In this document: piece after piece, positions 41,960 to 48,785 of the stretch
Numbering within the stretch: the first letter of the stretch is position 1
How the letters are laid out: each line of letters starts with the position of its first letter
NCBI RefSeq assembly: GCF_025716945.1
Contig: NZ_JAOVZT010000003.1
Span: 149,898 to 213,897 of the forward strand
Direction of reading: 5' to 3'
Length of the DNA stretch: 64,000 bases
From: Geodermatophilus sp. YIM 151500
GTDB lineage: Bacteria; Actinomycetota; Actinomycetes; Mycobacteriales; Geodermatophilaceae
The notes under the pieces: model-generated
What the model was told of the DNA's origin: nothing
What the model saw: the letters and a program-made list of their open reading frames with translations, nothing else
The model's database searches: none
Made by a program: the position numbers and the translations under genes

Positions 41960-42269
41960 TCCGACCGTCGTCGAGTTCCGGCGCACCGGCGGCTTCTTCG
42001 CCGGGAACCGGGTCGAGCTCACCCTGCGCCAGGACGAGCTCGGCCCGGCCGGCGCGGAGGCGCTTGCACGCGTGCTGCAGGGCCCGGGGCCGTCGCGCTT
42101 CGCCGGGCTGCCGGGCGAGAGCGGAGGCGCCGACGAGTACCGGTACGACCTCACGATCCGCCGCGGCGACGAGGTCGTCTCCCTCCGTTTCGACGCAAGC
42201 ATGCTCCCGCCCGACCTGCTGCCGCTCGTCGACGCGCTCGAGCAGCGGGCGCTCGAGCGGCCGGAGTGA
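41943..42269 (+). CDS. Emfourin-like inhibitor of the M4 peptidase
   Basis: A protein of about 108 residues, VVEFRRTGGFFAGNRVELTL, then DELGPAGAEALARVL and a C-terminal RRGDEVVSLRFDASMLPPDL. Size, beta-rich pattern and location directly after a protealysin-type gene match the emfourin family, proteinaceous inhibitors cotranscribed with protealysins. The best start is TTG 41943, overlapping the peptidase stop, with GGAGCG just upstream. Family assignment relies on pattern and context. Confidence 0.72.
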   Translation: MASSSDPTVVEFRRTGGFFAGNRVELTLRQDELGPAGAEALARVLQGPGPSRFAGLPGESGGADEYRYDLTIRRGDEVVSLRFDASMLPPDLLPLVDALEQRALERPE

Positions 42270-42272
42270 GCG

Positions 42273-43958
42273 TCAGGTACCGGCGCCCTCCAACGTGACA
42301 GCCTGGTCGCGGCGGTCGTCGGCGGTCACCTCGCGGGCCAGGCGCAGCCCGAAGGTGGCGGTGAAGCCGGTGCCGTGCACCGGGATCCGCCATTCGCCGT
42401 CCACCTGCGGACAGGCCACGACGGCCTCGCCGTCCTCCTCGCTCGCCGCCTCCACGAGCCGCAGCAGCTCCGCGGTGTCCGTGGGCCGCTGATCGGACAG
42501 GTAGCGCTCGCCCGTGTGCAGGAAGAGCCGCACCTCCGGCTCGGAGAAGGCCTGCACGTAGTACTGCTTCTGGAAGACCCGGTTGTCGGAGAAGCCCATG
42601 CCCCAGCTGTCCCGCTCACCGACGTAGACGTCGAGCCGGACGACGAGGTCGCTGGCGCTCCGGCCGGCTCGGCGGACCCGCGTGTCGAGCCACCCCTCCC
42701 ATATGAGCCACTCCGCGGGATCGAGCCAGTCGAAGCCGCCCTCGCGCAGGTCGTCGTCCAGCTGCTCGCTGTGGAAGGGGCCGTAGCAGTTCTCCGCCTC
42801 GGCGCTCTGGTGGAACAGCTCGAAGTCCACCATCCGCGGCTTGATGCAAACGCCGAGGAAGAACTCGCTGCGGCCGAACGCGTCCTTTCCGCGCGTCACC
42901 CGTCCCTCCACGAGCCGCAGGCGGGCGCGCACGTCACCGTGGAAGAACCGCATGGCGACCTCGAACGACTCCCGACTGGTGACCAGGGAGTCCTCGCCCC
43001 CGTGGCACTTGTGCACGAACGTGCGGGGCGCGCCTGGGACCTGCGCGTATGCCTGCTTCACCAGCCCGTCGCTGCGGTTGTAGCGCGGGCCGTACTCCCC
43101 CGGCACGGAGGCCAGGCGGTTGAGCAGGCTGGCCGCCCCGTTGCCGTAGGAGCGGTAGTTCGTCCCCACGACGGTGAGCAGGCGGCGCAGGTCGAAGTGC
43201 TCGCCGAAGGTCCGGTAGGACCAGGCCTTCCCGTTCCGGGAGCCGGCGGCCGGCCCGTCGGGGTCGAAGGCCTCCAGCTCCTCGGCCGCGCCGAGACCGC
43301 CGAGCTGGTCCAGGACCTGGAAGCTGATGCCCTGGTGCGGGGTCCCCAGGGTCACGATCTTGTTGATGTGGTCCTCCGCGGCCCGGAGGTTGCCGTCTTT
43401 GAGGCGCGGATAGTCCACCTGGACCGCGTGGCGGACGATCAGCCCGCCCATCGAGTGGGCGACGACGTCGACCTTGGGCACCGGCTGCCGGCGTTCCGCG
43501 GCCAGCGCCCGGATGAAGTCGATCAGCTGCACGAGCTCGGAGCCGTAGGTGGAAAAGGATCGGTCCTCGAAGTCGTAGTACCGGAACACCCAGATGGTGT
43601 TCGCCACCGACCGGGTGGACCGGACCACGTCGAGAGCCATCGCGGGATCGGCCACGAGCCGGCCCTCGAAGAAGGAGCGCAGGCCGGCCAGCTCGTCCGG
43701 CAGGTCCTCGGGAGCCGCCTGCAGGTGGGAGTGGTAGCTGACGATGTTGGTGGCGTCCTGGTACTTCCAGTCCGACTTGAGCAGTCGGAGGACCAGACCC
43801 TCGTAGATGTAGTTCTCGCCGCGCTTGTGCGGGTACACCGTGCCGTCATTGAAGCCCTGGTAGGCCACGCGCCGTTCGTCGGCAATGCCGAGGCCGCCGA
43901 AGCCGCGGATGAGGACGAGCGGGCGTGCCGCGTGGACGTCGTCCTGCGGGTCTTCCAT
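42273..43958 (-). CDS. Lipase/esterase-like alpha/beta hydrolase (PGAP1-like) with C-terminal extension
   Basis: A 561-residue protein. The first 370 residues form an alpha/beta hydrolase: opening PLVLIRGFGG, nucleophile elbow VVAHSMGGLIVRHAV near residue 172, then KIVTLGTPHQG, typical of PGAP1/triacylglycerol lipases. A His in TFVHKCHGGEDSLV may complete the triad. The last 200 residues (GWLDTRVRRAGRSASDLVVR and following) are a separate beta-rich domain of unknown role. No signal peptide. GAGGTGACCC precedes the ATG. It follows a small gene and a SARP-type promoter at 44139. Confidence 0.8.
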   Translation of the reverse strand: MEDPQDDVHAARPLVLIRGFGGLGIADERRVAYQGFNDGTVYPHKRGENYIYEGLVLRLLKSDWKYQDATNIVSYHSHLQAAPEDLPDELAGLRSFFEGRLVADPAMALDVVRSTRSVANTIWVFRYYDFEDRSFSTYGSELVQLIDFIRALAAERRQPVPKVDVVAHSMGGLIVRHAVQVDYPRLKDGNLRAAEDHINKIVTLGTPHQGISFQVLDQLGGLGAAEELEAFDPDGPAAGSRNGKAWSYRTFGEHFDLRRLLTVVGTNYRSYGNGAASLLNRLASVPGEYGPRYNRSDGLVKQAYAQVPGAPRTFVHKCHGGEDSLVTSRESFEVAMRFFHGDVRARLRLVEGRVTRGKDAFGRSEFFLGVCIKPRMVDFELFHQSAEAENCYGPFHSEQLDDDLREGGFDWLDPAEWLIWEGWLDTRVRRAGRSASDLVVRLDVYVGERDSWGMGFSDNRVFQKQYYVQAFSEPEVRLFLHTGERYLSDQRPTDTAELLRLVEAASEEDGEAVVACPQVDGEWRIPVHGTGFTATFGLRLAREVTADDRRDQAVTLEGAGT

Positions 43959-44115
43959 GGGTCACCTCGGTTCGGTAGTAGGCGTCGGCGGCCGCGGAGT
44001 CGAGCTCCGCGTCGTCGTAGACGCGGCTCCCGGCCCAGACCAGCTCGGCCAGTGCGGCTTGCACGTCGACCGTCGCCAGCCCGGCGAGCTGGAGGACATC
44101 GGCGCTCGTGCTCAC
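43846..44115 (-). CDS. Small protein upstream of the lipase gene
   Basis: An open frame of 89 residues beginning MSTSADVLQLAGLATVDVQA. About the first 50 residues look genuinely coding; the rest overlaps the lipase gene in another frame and is Arg-rich, so the true 3' end is doubtful. The GTG start lies at about the predicted transcription start of the SARP-type promoter, suggesting leaderless translation. No family was recognised. Confidence 0.45.
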   Translation of the reverse strand: MSTSADVLQLAGLATVDVQAALAELVWAGSRVYDDAELDSAAADAYYRTEVTHGRPAGRRPRGTPARPHPRLRRPRHCRRTARGLPGLQ

Positions 44116-44122
44116 GGCCGAA

Positions 44123-44154
44123 CACCTACTTCGGACGCGTCACCGGAGCGTCAA
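44123..44154 (-). promoter_or_regulatory. SARP-type promoter (two repeats) upstream of the lipase operon
   Basis: On the minus strand TTGAC (44154-44150) and GTGAC (44143-44139) are 11 bp apart, then TAGGTG after 10 nt. Only two repeats are recognisable. The arrangement otherwise matches the other seven promoters. Confidence 0.62.
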
Positions 44155-44406
44155 CGTCCTGGCGGCGACGCCGGGCTGGCCGAGGGGCCGGCCGCTGGTC
44201 CGCGCCAGGGAGGAAGCGCTGTCGAGCCCCGCAGAACCGGTCGCAGCTGCGGGAGGTGGCCTAGCGGCTCCGTCCTCACGTCGTTGTCCCGCACCCGGGC
44301 CAGGCCGGCGAGACATCTCCGGGCGGACGTCGCGGGTGACGAAGCGTTCCGCCCAACCGCCGCGAGGCCATGCCTCGACAGCAGGGCAGGCCGCCGACGT
44401 GGCCGC
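44155..44406. other. Intergenic stretch between lipase and M28 genes
   Basis: Both flanking genes point the same way (minus). No convincing frame or strong hairpin is seen here. Confidence 0.5.
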
Positions 44407-46308
44407 TCAGCGGGTGGCGGCGACCCATGCGGCGGCGGTGACCACCCGCGCGATGTCCGCGGCGTACCCGGCGTCGATCGTCGCATCCGTGGGCAGGTGG
44501 TACTCGGGGTTCATCTCCGCCGGAGGCGCCCCCGGTCCCGGGCCGGCGAAGAGATCCTCCGACGCCAGCACCGCCGGGTAACCCTGCTCGTGGAAGCTGG
44601 AATGGTCGCTGCGGCGCTCGGCCTCGTCCCACTCCCCTCCCGCCGGGTACACCTGCGCCGGGCGCAGCGCCGGGGACACGGTGGGCTGCAGCTCGGTGAC
44701 CAGGCGCGCCAGGCCCAGCGAGCTGGCCTCCACCTCCGGCGCGGGGGTGAAGCCGGCGTGCACCTCGAAGGTCCGGCCGGGCAACCGGTCGTAGCCGATC
44801 ATGTCCATCTGGAAGACGGCGACGACCGCCGTCCCCAGGGCCGCCACGTCCGACGCGTAGGCGCGGCTGCCCACGAGCCCGTGCTCCTCGGCGTTGAACA
44901 GGACGAAGCGCACGGTGCGGCGGGGCGGCGCCAGCGCGGCGTCCAGCGCCCCGATGGCCTCGACGGCGGCCAGGACCCCGGCGATCCCGCTCGCGTCGTC
45001 GTCCGCTCCCGGGGCCGGGTCCACGCGGGCCCGGTACCCGGGCCTGCGGGCTGCGGTGGAGTCCAGGTGCGCCGTGACGAGGACGACGCCGTCCAGCTCG
45101 CGGCCGGGCAGCTCGGCTTCGACGTTCTCGAGGACGCGGCCCTCGTGGCGGAACTGGTGCCGGCGCACGCTCAGCCGCCCGCCGCCGATGCCCTCGAGAT
45201 CGGCGACCAGCGTGGCCACGGCGGCGGCGTTGTCCGGGTGGTGGATGTGCCGGCTCCGGATCACAGCGCCGTCCGAGGCGTCCGGCGCCGACCCCGCGTA
45301 CCGCTCGACGGAGCCGGCGAGCTGCTCCCGCTGCACCCGCGGCCCGAGGACCTGCTGCTCTGCCGGCGAGAGCCGGACTGCTTCGGCCCTCTCCACCACG
45401 AGGGACCGAGCCACGGCGTCCTCCGCCACCGCACCCGTGGTCAGCAACGTGCGCATCGGCACGAGCTTGAGATTGTGGCCGTGCCGGGCGTCGGAGAAGT
45501 GCAGGTCCTCCACCGATGCGCCGGCCGGCACCGCCACGAACAAGCCCTCGTCGGTGGAGGCGAGCACACTGCGCGCCCACGTGCCCGCGGTGAGGAGCGC
45601 CGCCGAGTTGCCCTCGGGAGAGAGGAACCCGCTGCGGACCTGCCGGTCGTCGCGCAGCAGGTAAAGGTCGTTCGTGAGGGGCTCGTCCTCGGCGCTGAGC
45701 CGGTCCACCCAGAAGCCGAGGTCGTCGAGGCGCGCGGCCGCGGACGCCGTCACCACCGCGTACACGGTGGTGCCGCCCTCCCCGGTTACATGCAGGGGCA
45801 GCAGACGGAGGTCCCCAAGGGCCCGCCGCCAGTCACCGCCCGCGGCCGTCGGGGGCACGGTGACCCGGACGTAGCGGACGGGCGACTCCTCCTCGAGCAG
45901 CGGCAGGGCGAGCAGCGGGTGCGGCGCGACGGCGAGTCCCGCCCGGAGCGCGGACGCGCGCTCGCCGGGGTCCTCACCGACGAAGAGCACCCGCTGCGCG
46001 CCCGCGGCCGCGGCCGCCGCCTGCTCGAATGCCCCCGGCCCGTCCTTCGGCCCGTAGCGCACCAGAGCGGGGTCGAACCGGTCCCCGAGGCCGGCGGACG
46101 CCAGCGCCCGGTCCACCTCCTGGGTCGGCAGCGGACCGGGGTCGGACAGGACGCCCAGCCGCGCGCCGCGGTCCCGGAGCTCCGCGAGCACGCCGGGGAC
46201 GTACGGGTACACCGTCAGCTCGATCCGGTCGCCGGCACCCGAAAGGGCCACCGACGCGAGCGTGTCGCCGATGTCGAAGAAGACCGCCGTCCCGGTCAGG
46301 TCGGCCAT
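44407..46308 (-). CDS. HAD-like domain fused to an M28 aminopeptidase
   Basis: A 633-residue two-domain protein. Residues 1-150 are HAD-like: motif I FFDIGDT (Asp12, Asp15), motif II VLSDPG and motif IV-like LFVGEDPGERASAL. A middle region of about 230 residues contains Fn3-like or beta stretches. The C-terminal domain is an M28 di-zinc peptidase with all ligands: VTAHLDST, GADDDASGIAG, FNAEEHGLVGS, DMIGYD and RSDHSSFHEQG. No signal peptide. The HAD-M28 combination is unusual. A SARP-type promoter lies 50 bp upstream. Confidence 0.88.
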   Translation of the reverse strand: MADLTGTAVFFDIGDTLASVALSGAGDRIELTVYPYVPGVLAELRDRGARLGVLSDPGPLPTQEVDRALASAGLGDRFDPALVRYGPKDGPGAFEQAAAAAAGAQRVLFVGEDPGERASALRAGLAVAPHPLLALPLLEEESPVRYVRVTVPPTAAGGDWRRALGDLRLLPLHVTGEGGTTVYAVVTASAAARLDDLGFWVDRLSAEDEPLTNDLYLLRDDRQVRSGFLSPEGNSAALLTAGTWARSVLASTDEGLFVAVPAGASVEDLHFSDARHGHNLKLVPMRTLLTTGAVAEDAVARSLVVERAEAVRLSPAEQQVLGPRVQREQLAGSVERYAGSAPDASDGAVIRSRHIHHPDNAAAVATLVADLEGIGGGRLSVRRHQFRHEGRVLENVEAELPGRELDGVVLVTAHLDSTAARRPGYRARVDPAPGADDDASGIAGVLAAVEAIGALDAALAPPRRTVRFVLFNAEEHGLVGSRAYASDVAALGTAVVAVFQMDMIGYDRLPGRTFEVHAGFTPAPEVEASSLGLARLVTELQPTVSPALRPAQVYPAGGEWDEAERRSDHSSFHEQGYPAVLASEDLFAGPGPGAPPAEMNPEYHLPTDATIDAGYAADIARVVTAAAWVAATR

Positions 46309-46341
46309 GATCGCCCCCTCGTGCCCGCCAATGAGCCGCGA

Positions 46342-46376
46342 GCACCATAGGGAGAGCCCCGTCACCGGGCTGTCAC
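46342..46376 (-). promoter_or_regulatory. SARP-type promoter upstream of the HAD-M28 gene
   Basis: GTGAC on the minus strand at 46376-46372 and 46365-46361, 11 bp apart, with a degenerate third unit further upstream. TATGGT follows the last repeat after 11 nt, a good -10. Confidence 0.72.
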
Positions 46377-46662
46377 CACGCGGGGACGGCGCCGTCGGCG
46401 TCCGATTCGGATGGCGAAGGCCTCGTACGAGTCGGCGTCGTCCACGGAGCGCGTAGTCAGGCTTCCGGCCGGGGACTGGGAGTGATGTTCGTCGTCGGTG
46501 CTGTGGGCGTCGTGGGACACGCCTACGACCAGTTGTCAACGTCGGGCGCACTCATCCAGGGCGTGTCCCGCGATCTTCGCGGCGCCGATGCACGACGGTG
46601 GCGACGAACATGGATGGTCCGGTCGGTTCACCTCCGTCGGCACAGCTGCCTGGCGGGGGCGG
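46377..46662. other. Non-coding interval with a 10-bp inverted repeat
   Basis: No convincing gene. GGGACACGCC (46514-46523) and its complement (46560-46569) form a spaced inverted repeat that could end the M14 transcript or be an old element end. Confidence 0.45.
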
Positions 46663-46911
46663 TCACGGGTCATCGTCCGTCGGCCGGTCGTGCATCTGCG
46701 CCTCGTACTCCTCGCGGGTGGCCCAGCGGTCGACCCGCGCCAGCCCCCGCCGCTCCAGGTCGACGAGGACGCCCTCAGGGGCTGCTACGACGAGCGAGCC
46801 GGGATGGCGCTCCCACACGTCCAGGCCCAGCGGCAGGTCGAGCAGCGCCGCGACGCTCCCATCCGAGGGCGGGCTCAGGCGAGCGATCCAGGTTCGTTCG
46901 GCCCCGGCCAT
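46663..46911 (-). CDS. Stand-alone homologue of the M14 prodomain (candidate inhibitor)
   Basis: An 82-residue protein. It aligns with the first 65 residues of the M14 peptidase encoded upstream: WIARLSPPSDG and LPLGLDVWERHPGSLVV against LIARVTSTSTE and APLGLDVWEVTPDQVVL. LGLDVWE is identical in both. The peptidase segment is its N-terminal prodomain, so the small protein is likely a trans-acting prodomain or inhibitor. GAGGAG lies about 6 nt before the ATG. It follows the peptidase stop by 70 bp in the same operon. Confidence 0.75.
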   Translation of the reverse strand: MAGAERTWIARLSPPSDGSVAALLDLPLGLDVWERHPGSLVVAAPEGVLVDLERRGLARVDRWATREEYEAQMHDRPTDDDP

Positions 46912-46981
46912 CCGAGCTCCTCGGGCTGCGACGGCGTCCTCCCGATGATCCTCGCGGACCGGTCGGGCCGGAACGCGCCCG

Positions 46982-48127
46982 TCACCCCTCCCCCGGCTTC
47001 TCCAGGACATGCCGGATGAACTCGAACGCCGCGGGCCGGTTCTCCTCCCAGCAGGGCTCGATCTGCTCCGCAGGCAGGATGAACCCGCCCTCCAGGGCGG
47101 ACGCGGGTCGCAGTTCGACCGTGATCGACGGGACGTCGTATTCGCCGTAGGTCCAGTCGGTGGTGTCCCCCGCGGTGGGGTACAGCCGAGACGACTGCTG
47201 CGGGGTGTACGCGGTCCCGTGCACGCCCTTGACCAACCGTGCCATCTCCTCGGCCAGGTCACGCATGCCGCGCAGGTCGGCCTCGTCCTTGACGGGGCGG
47301 GAGGTGTAGCCCCACGGGTACAGGATCAGCTGCGAGTAGCTGTGGTAGGTGAGGACACCACCGAACAACTGGCGCGCTACCAGATCACGCACCGCACGCG
47401 TCTCGGGTTCGGAGAAGGCCCTCGGGCCCACGTAGGTCTGGTCCGAGGGCACGTGGCTGGAGGTGTTGATGTTCAGCGTCCCCCACATGTAGCCGTAGTT
47501 CCTATTGGGGTCCACTCCGAAGCTGCCGCCCCGGTTCCGCCGTCGGTTCTTGCGCCAGAGTCGGTCGTGGGTGTGCGTGTACTCGTGGCCGTCCGGGTTC
47601 ACCATCGGGACCACCCAGACCTCGCCCCGCTGCAGCCACCGCTGCACCGGGTCGGCCGAGGAGTGCTCGAGCAGGTGCTCGGCCAACCGGAAGGGCACCT
47701 CGACGGAGATCCACTCCCTGGCATGGTGGCAGCCAAGGAACGCAACCTTGCGGTCACTGCCCCGGCGCTCCCCGATCCGCAACGCCCACTGCGGCCGCCC
47801 CTCGACGCTGCGCCCGATCTCGTGCAGGTCGGCGATCTCAGGATGTACCTCGGCCAGGCGCCGCAGATCCTGCTCGAGAGTCGCCGCCGTGTGGTAGCCG
47901 GTCGCCGCCGCCTCGGTGGCGAAGGTCGACAGGTACCCCTCGGTCATCCGCAGCTGCTCGACGTCGTAGCCCATTGCCTCCAGGCGGCCGGCCTGCGCCT
48001 CCTCGACCTGCAGGACCACCTGGTCGGGCGTGACCTCCCACACGTCGAGGCCGAGCGGCGCGGAGAGCAGCCAGGCGAGCGGCGCCTCCGTACTCGTGGA
48101 CGTGACTCTGGCGATGAGAGCGGCCAC
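46982..48127 (-). CDS. M14 family zinc carboxypeptidase
   Basis: A 381-residue carboxypeptidase. Zinc ligands are His135 and Glu138 in GCHHAREW and His262 in LTYHSYSQL. The catalytic Glu338 is in SITVELRP, and VDPNRNYGY is the substrate-binding motif. Residues 1-66 are a small prodomain with a free-standing homologue at 46663-46911. No signal peptide is present although most relatives are secreted. A 62-residue gene and a three-repeat SARP-type promoter lie upstream. Confidence 0.93.
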   Translation of the reverse strand: MAALIARVTSTSTEAPLAWLLSAPLGLDVWEVTPDQVVLQVEEAQAGRLEAMGYDVEQLRMTEGYLSTFATEAAATGYHTAATLEQDLRRLAEVHPEIADLHEIGRSVEGRPQWALRIGERRGSDRKVAFLGCHHAREWISVEVPFRLAEHLLEHSSADPVQRWLQRGEVWVVPMVNPDGHEYTHTHDRLWRKNRRRNRGGSFGVDPNRNYGYMWGTLNINTSSHVPSDQTYVGPRAFSEPETRAVRDLVARQLFGGVLTYHSYSQLILYPWGYTSRPVKDEADLRGMRDLAEEMARLVKGVHGTAYTPQQSSRLYPTAGDTTDWTYGEYDVPSITVELRPASALEGGFILPAEQIEPCWEENRPAAFEFIRHVLEKPGEG

Positions 48128-48144
48128 CGCGTCCTCCGTCGGCG

Positions 48145-48333
48145 TCAGCGTGGATCAACGGCTCGTGCCACCGGGTTCTCGACCACATGGACGGCCGCAG
48201 GGCCACCCGCGGCCGCGACGGCCGTGAACCGGTCACCCATGCCATCCGGGACCCGAGGAGCGCCGTCCCCACGAACGTCCTCCGTGGCCGCCGGAAGGTC
48301 GTCAGCGCCAGACGGGTCGAAGACCATGGTCAT
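48145..48333 (-). CDS. 62-residue small protein upstream of the M14 gene
   Basis: A 62-residue acidic peptide, MTMVFDPSGADDLPAATEDV at the start and VHVVENPVARAVDPR at the end. GGAGG is 8 nt before ATG 48333. It is the first gene after a SARP-type promoter and 17 bp before the M14 start. No family, signal peptide or Cys. Like the 63-residue protein before lodA, it opens an operon of this regulon. Confidence 0.6.
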   Translation of the reverse strand: MTMVFDPSGADDLPAATEDVRGDGAPRVPDGMGDRFTAVAAAGGPAAVHVVENPVARAVDPR

Positions 48334-48363
48334 GAACCGAACCTCCGCACGAACGATCCGTCC

Positions 48364-48406
48364 AGGGTCCGGGAAGCCCGTCACTTCCGCGTCACCGGCG
48401 GATCAC
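48364..48406 (-). promoter_or_regulatory. SARP-type promoter upstream of the M14 operon
   Basis: Minus-strand GTGAT (48406-48402), GTGAC (48395-48391) and GTGAC (48384-48380), each 11 bp apart, followed after 10 nt by GACCCT. The start codon of the 62-residue gene lies about 30 bp beyond. Confidence 0.75.
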
Positions 48407-48684
48407 CGCAGGGGCCCGGTCGTAGGCGCCGCGAGCGAGCGTCGGTCAAGGAGTCGGCGCGACCGTGTCCCCACAGCGGCGGCTCCCGAACGCGGCGACA
48501 GCCGGCGGGTCGGGCACCGGGCGCCCGCCGGTCCCTTCGGACGGCCGCGTGACGGGTACCTCGGTGATCCGCGGTTCCTCTCGGAGGCAGGCGGCCAGCT
48601 TCCCCGCCGTCGGCGGACGCCCGGAACCACGTCTGCTCGACGCGCTGGTTGTCCGTCGCAGCACAGCATCAGGCGCTCGCGCAT
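48403..48684 (-). CDS. Small open frame behind a complete SARP-type promoter (possibly frameshifted)
   Basis: ATG 48684 has GAGGAAGGG just upstream and the frame runs 93 residues (MRERLMLCCDGQPARR and onward). After about 12 codons the best G/C third-position bias moves to another frame, which encodes EEPRITEVPVTRPSEG and ends at 48446. The gene may therefore be frameshifted. It is listed because a full promoter lies directly upstream. No family recognised. Confidence 0.4.
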   Translation of the reverse strand: MRERLMLCCDGQPARRADVVPGVRRRRGSWPPASERNRGSPRYPSRGRPKGPAGARCPTRRLSPRSGAAAVGTRSRRLLDRRSLAAPTTGPLR

Positions 48685-48724
48685 GACCCTTCCTCGGCCG
48701 AGGCTTCGTCCGGCCGGGTGCGCG

Positions 48725-48767
48725 ACCATACGGCCGGGCCGTCGCCGAGCCGTCACCCGCACGTCAC
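48725..48767 (-). promoter_or_regulatory. SARP-type promoter upstream of the small frame
   Basis: Minus-strand GTGAC (48767-48763), GTGAC (48756-48752) and GCGAC (48745-48741), 11 bp apart, then TATGGT after 10 nt. The -10 is identical to that of the HAD-M28 promoter. Confidence 0.75.
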
Positions 48768-48785
48768 TCCGATCCCGCCGGCGGC

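Noticed and set aside
42375..46350. Very long plus-strand frames opposite the lipase and M28 genes
   Set aside because: These are low-complexity shadows of the minus-strand genes, which carry full catalytic motifs.
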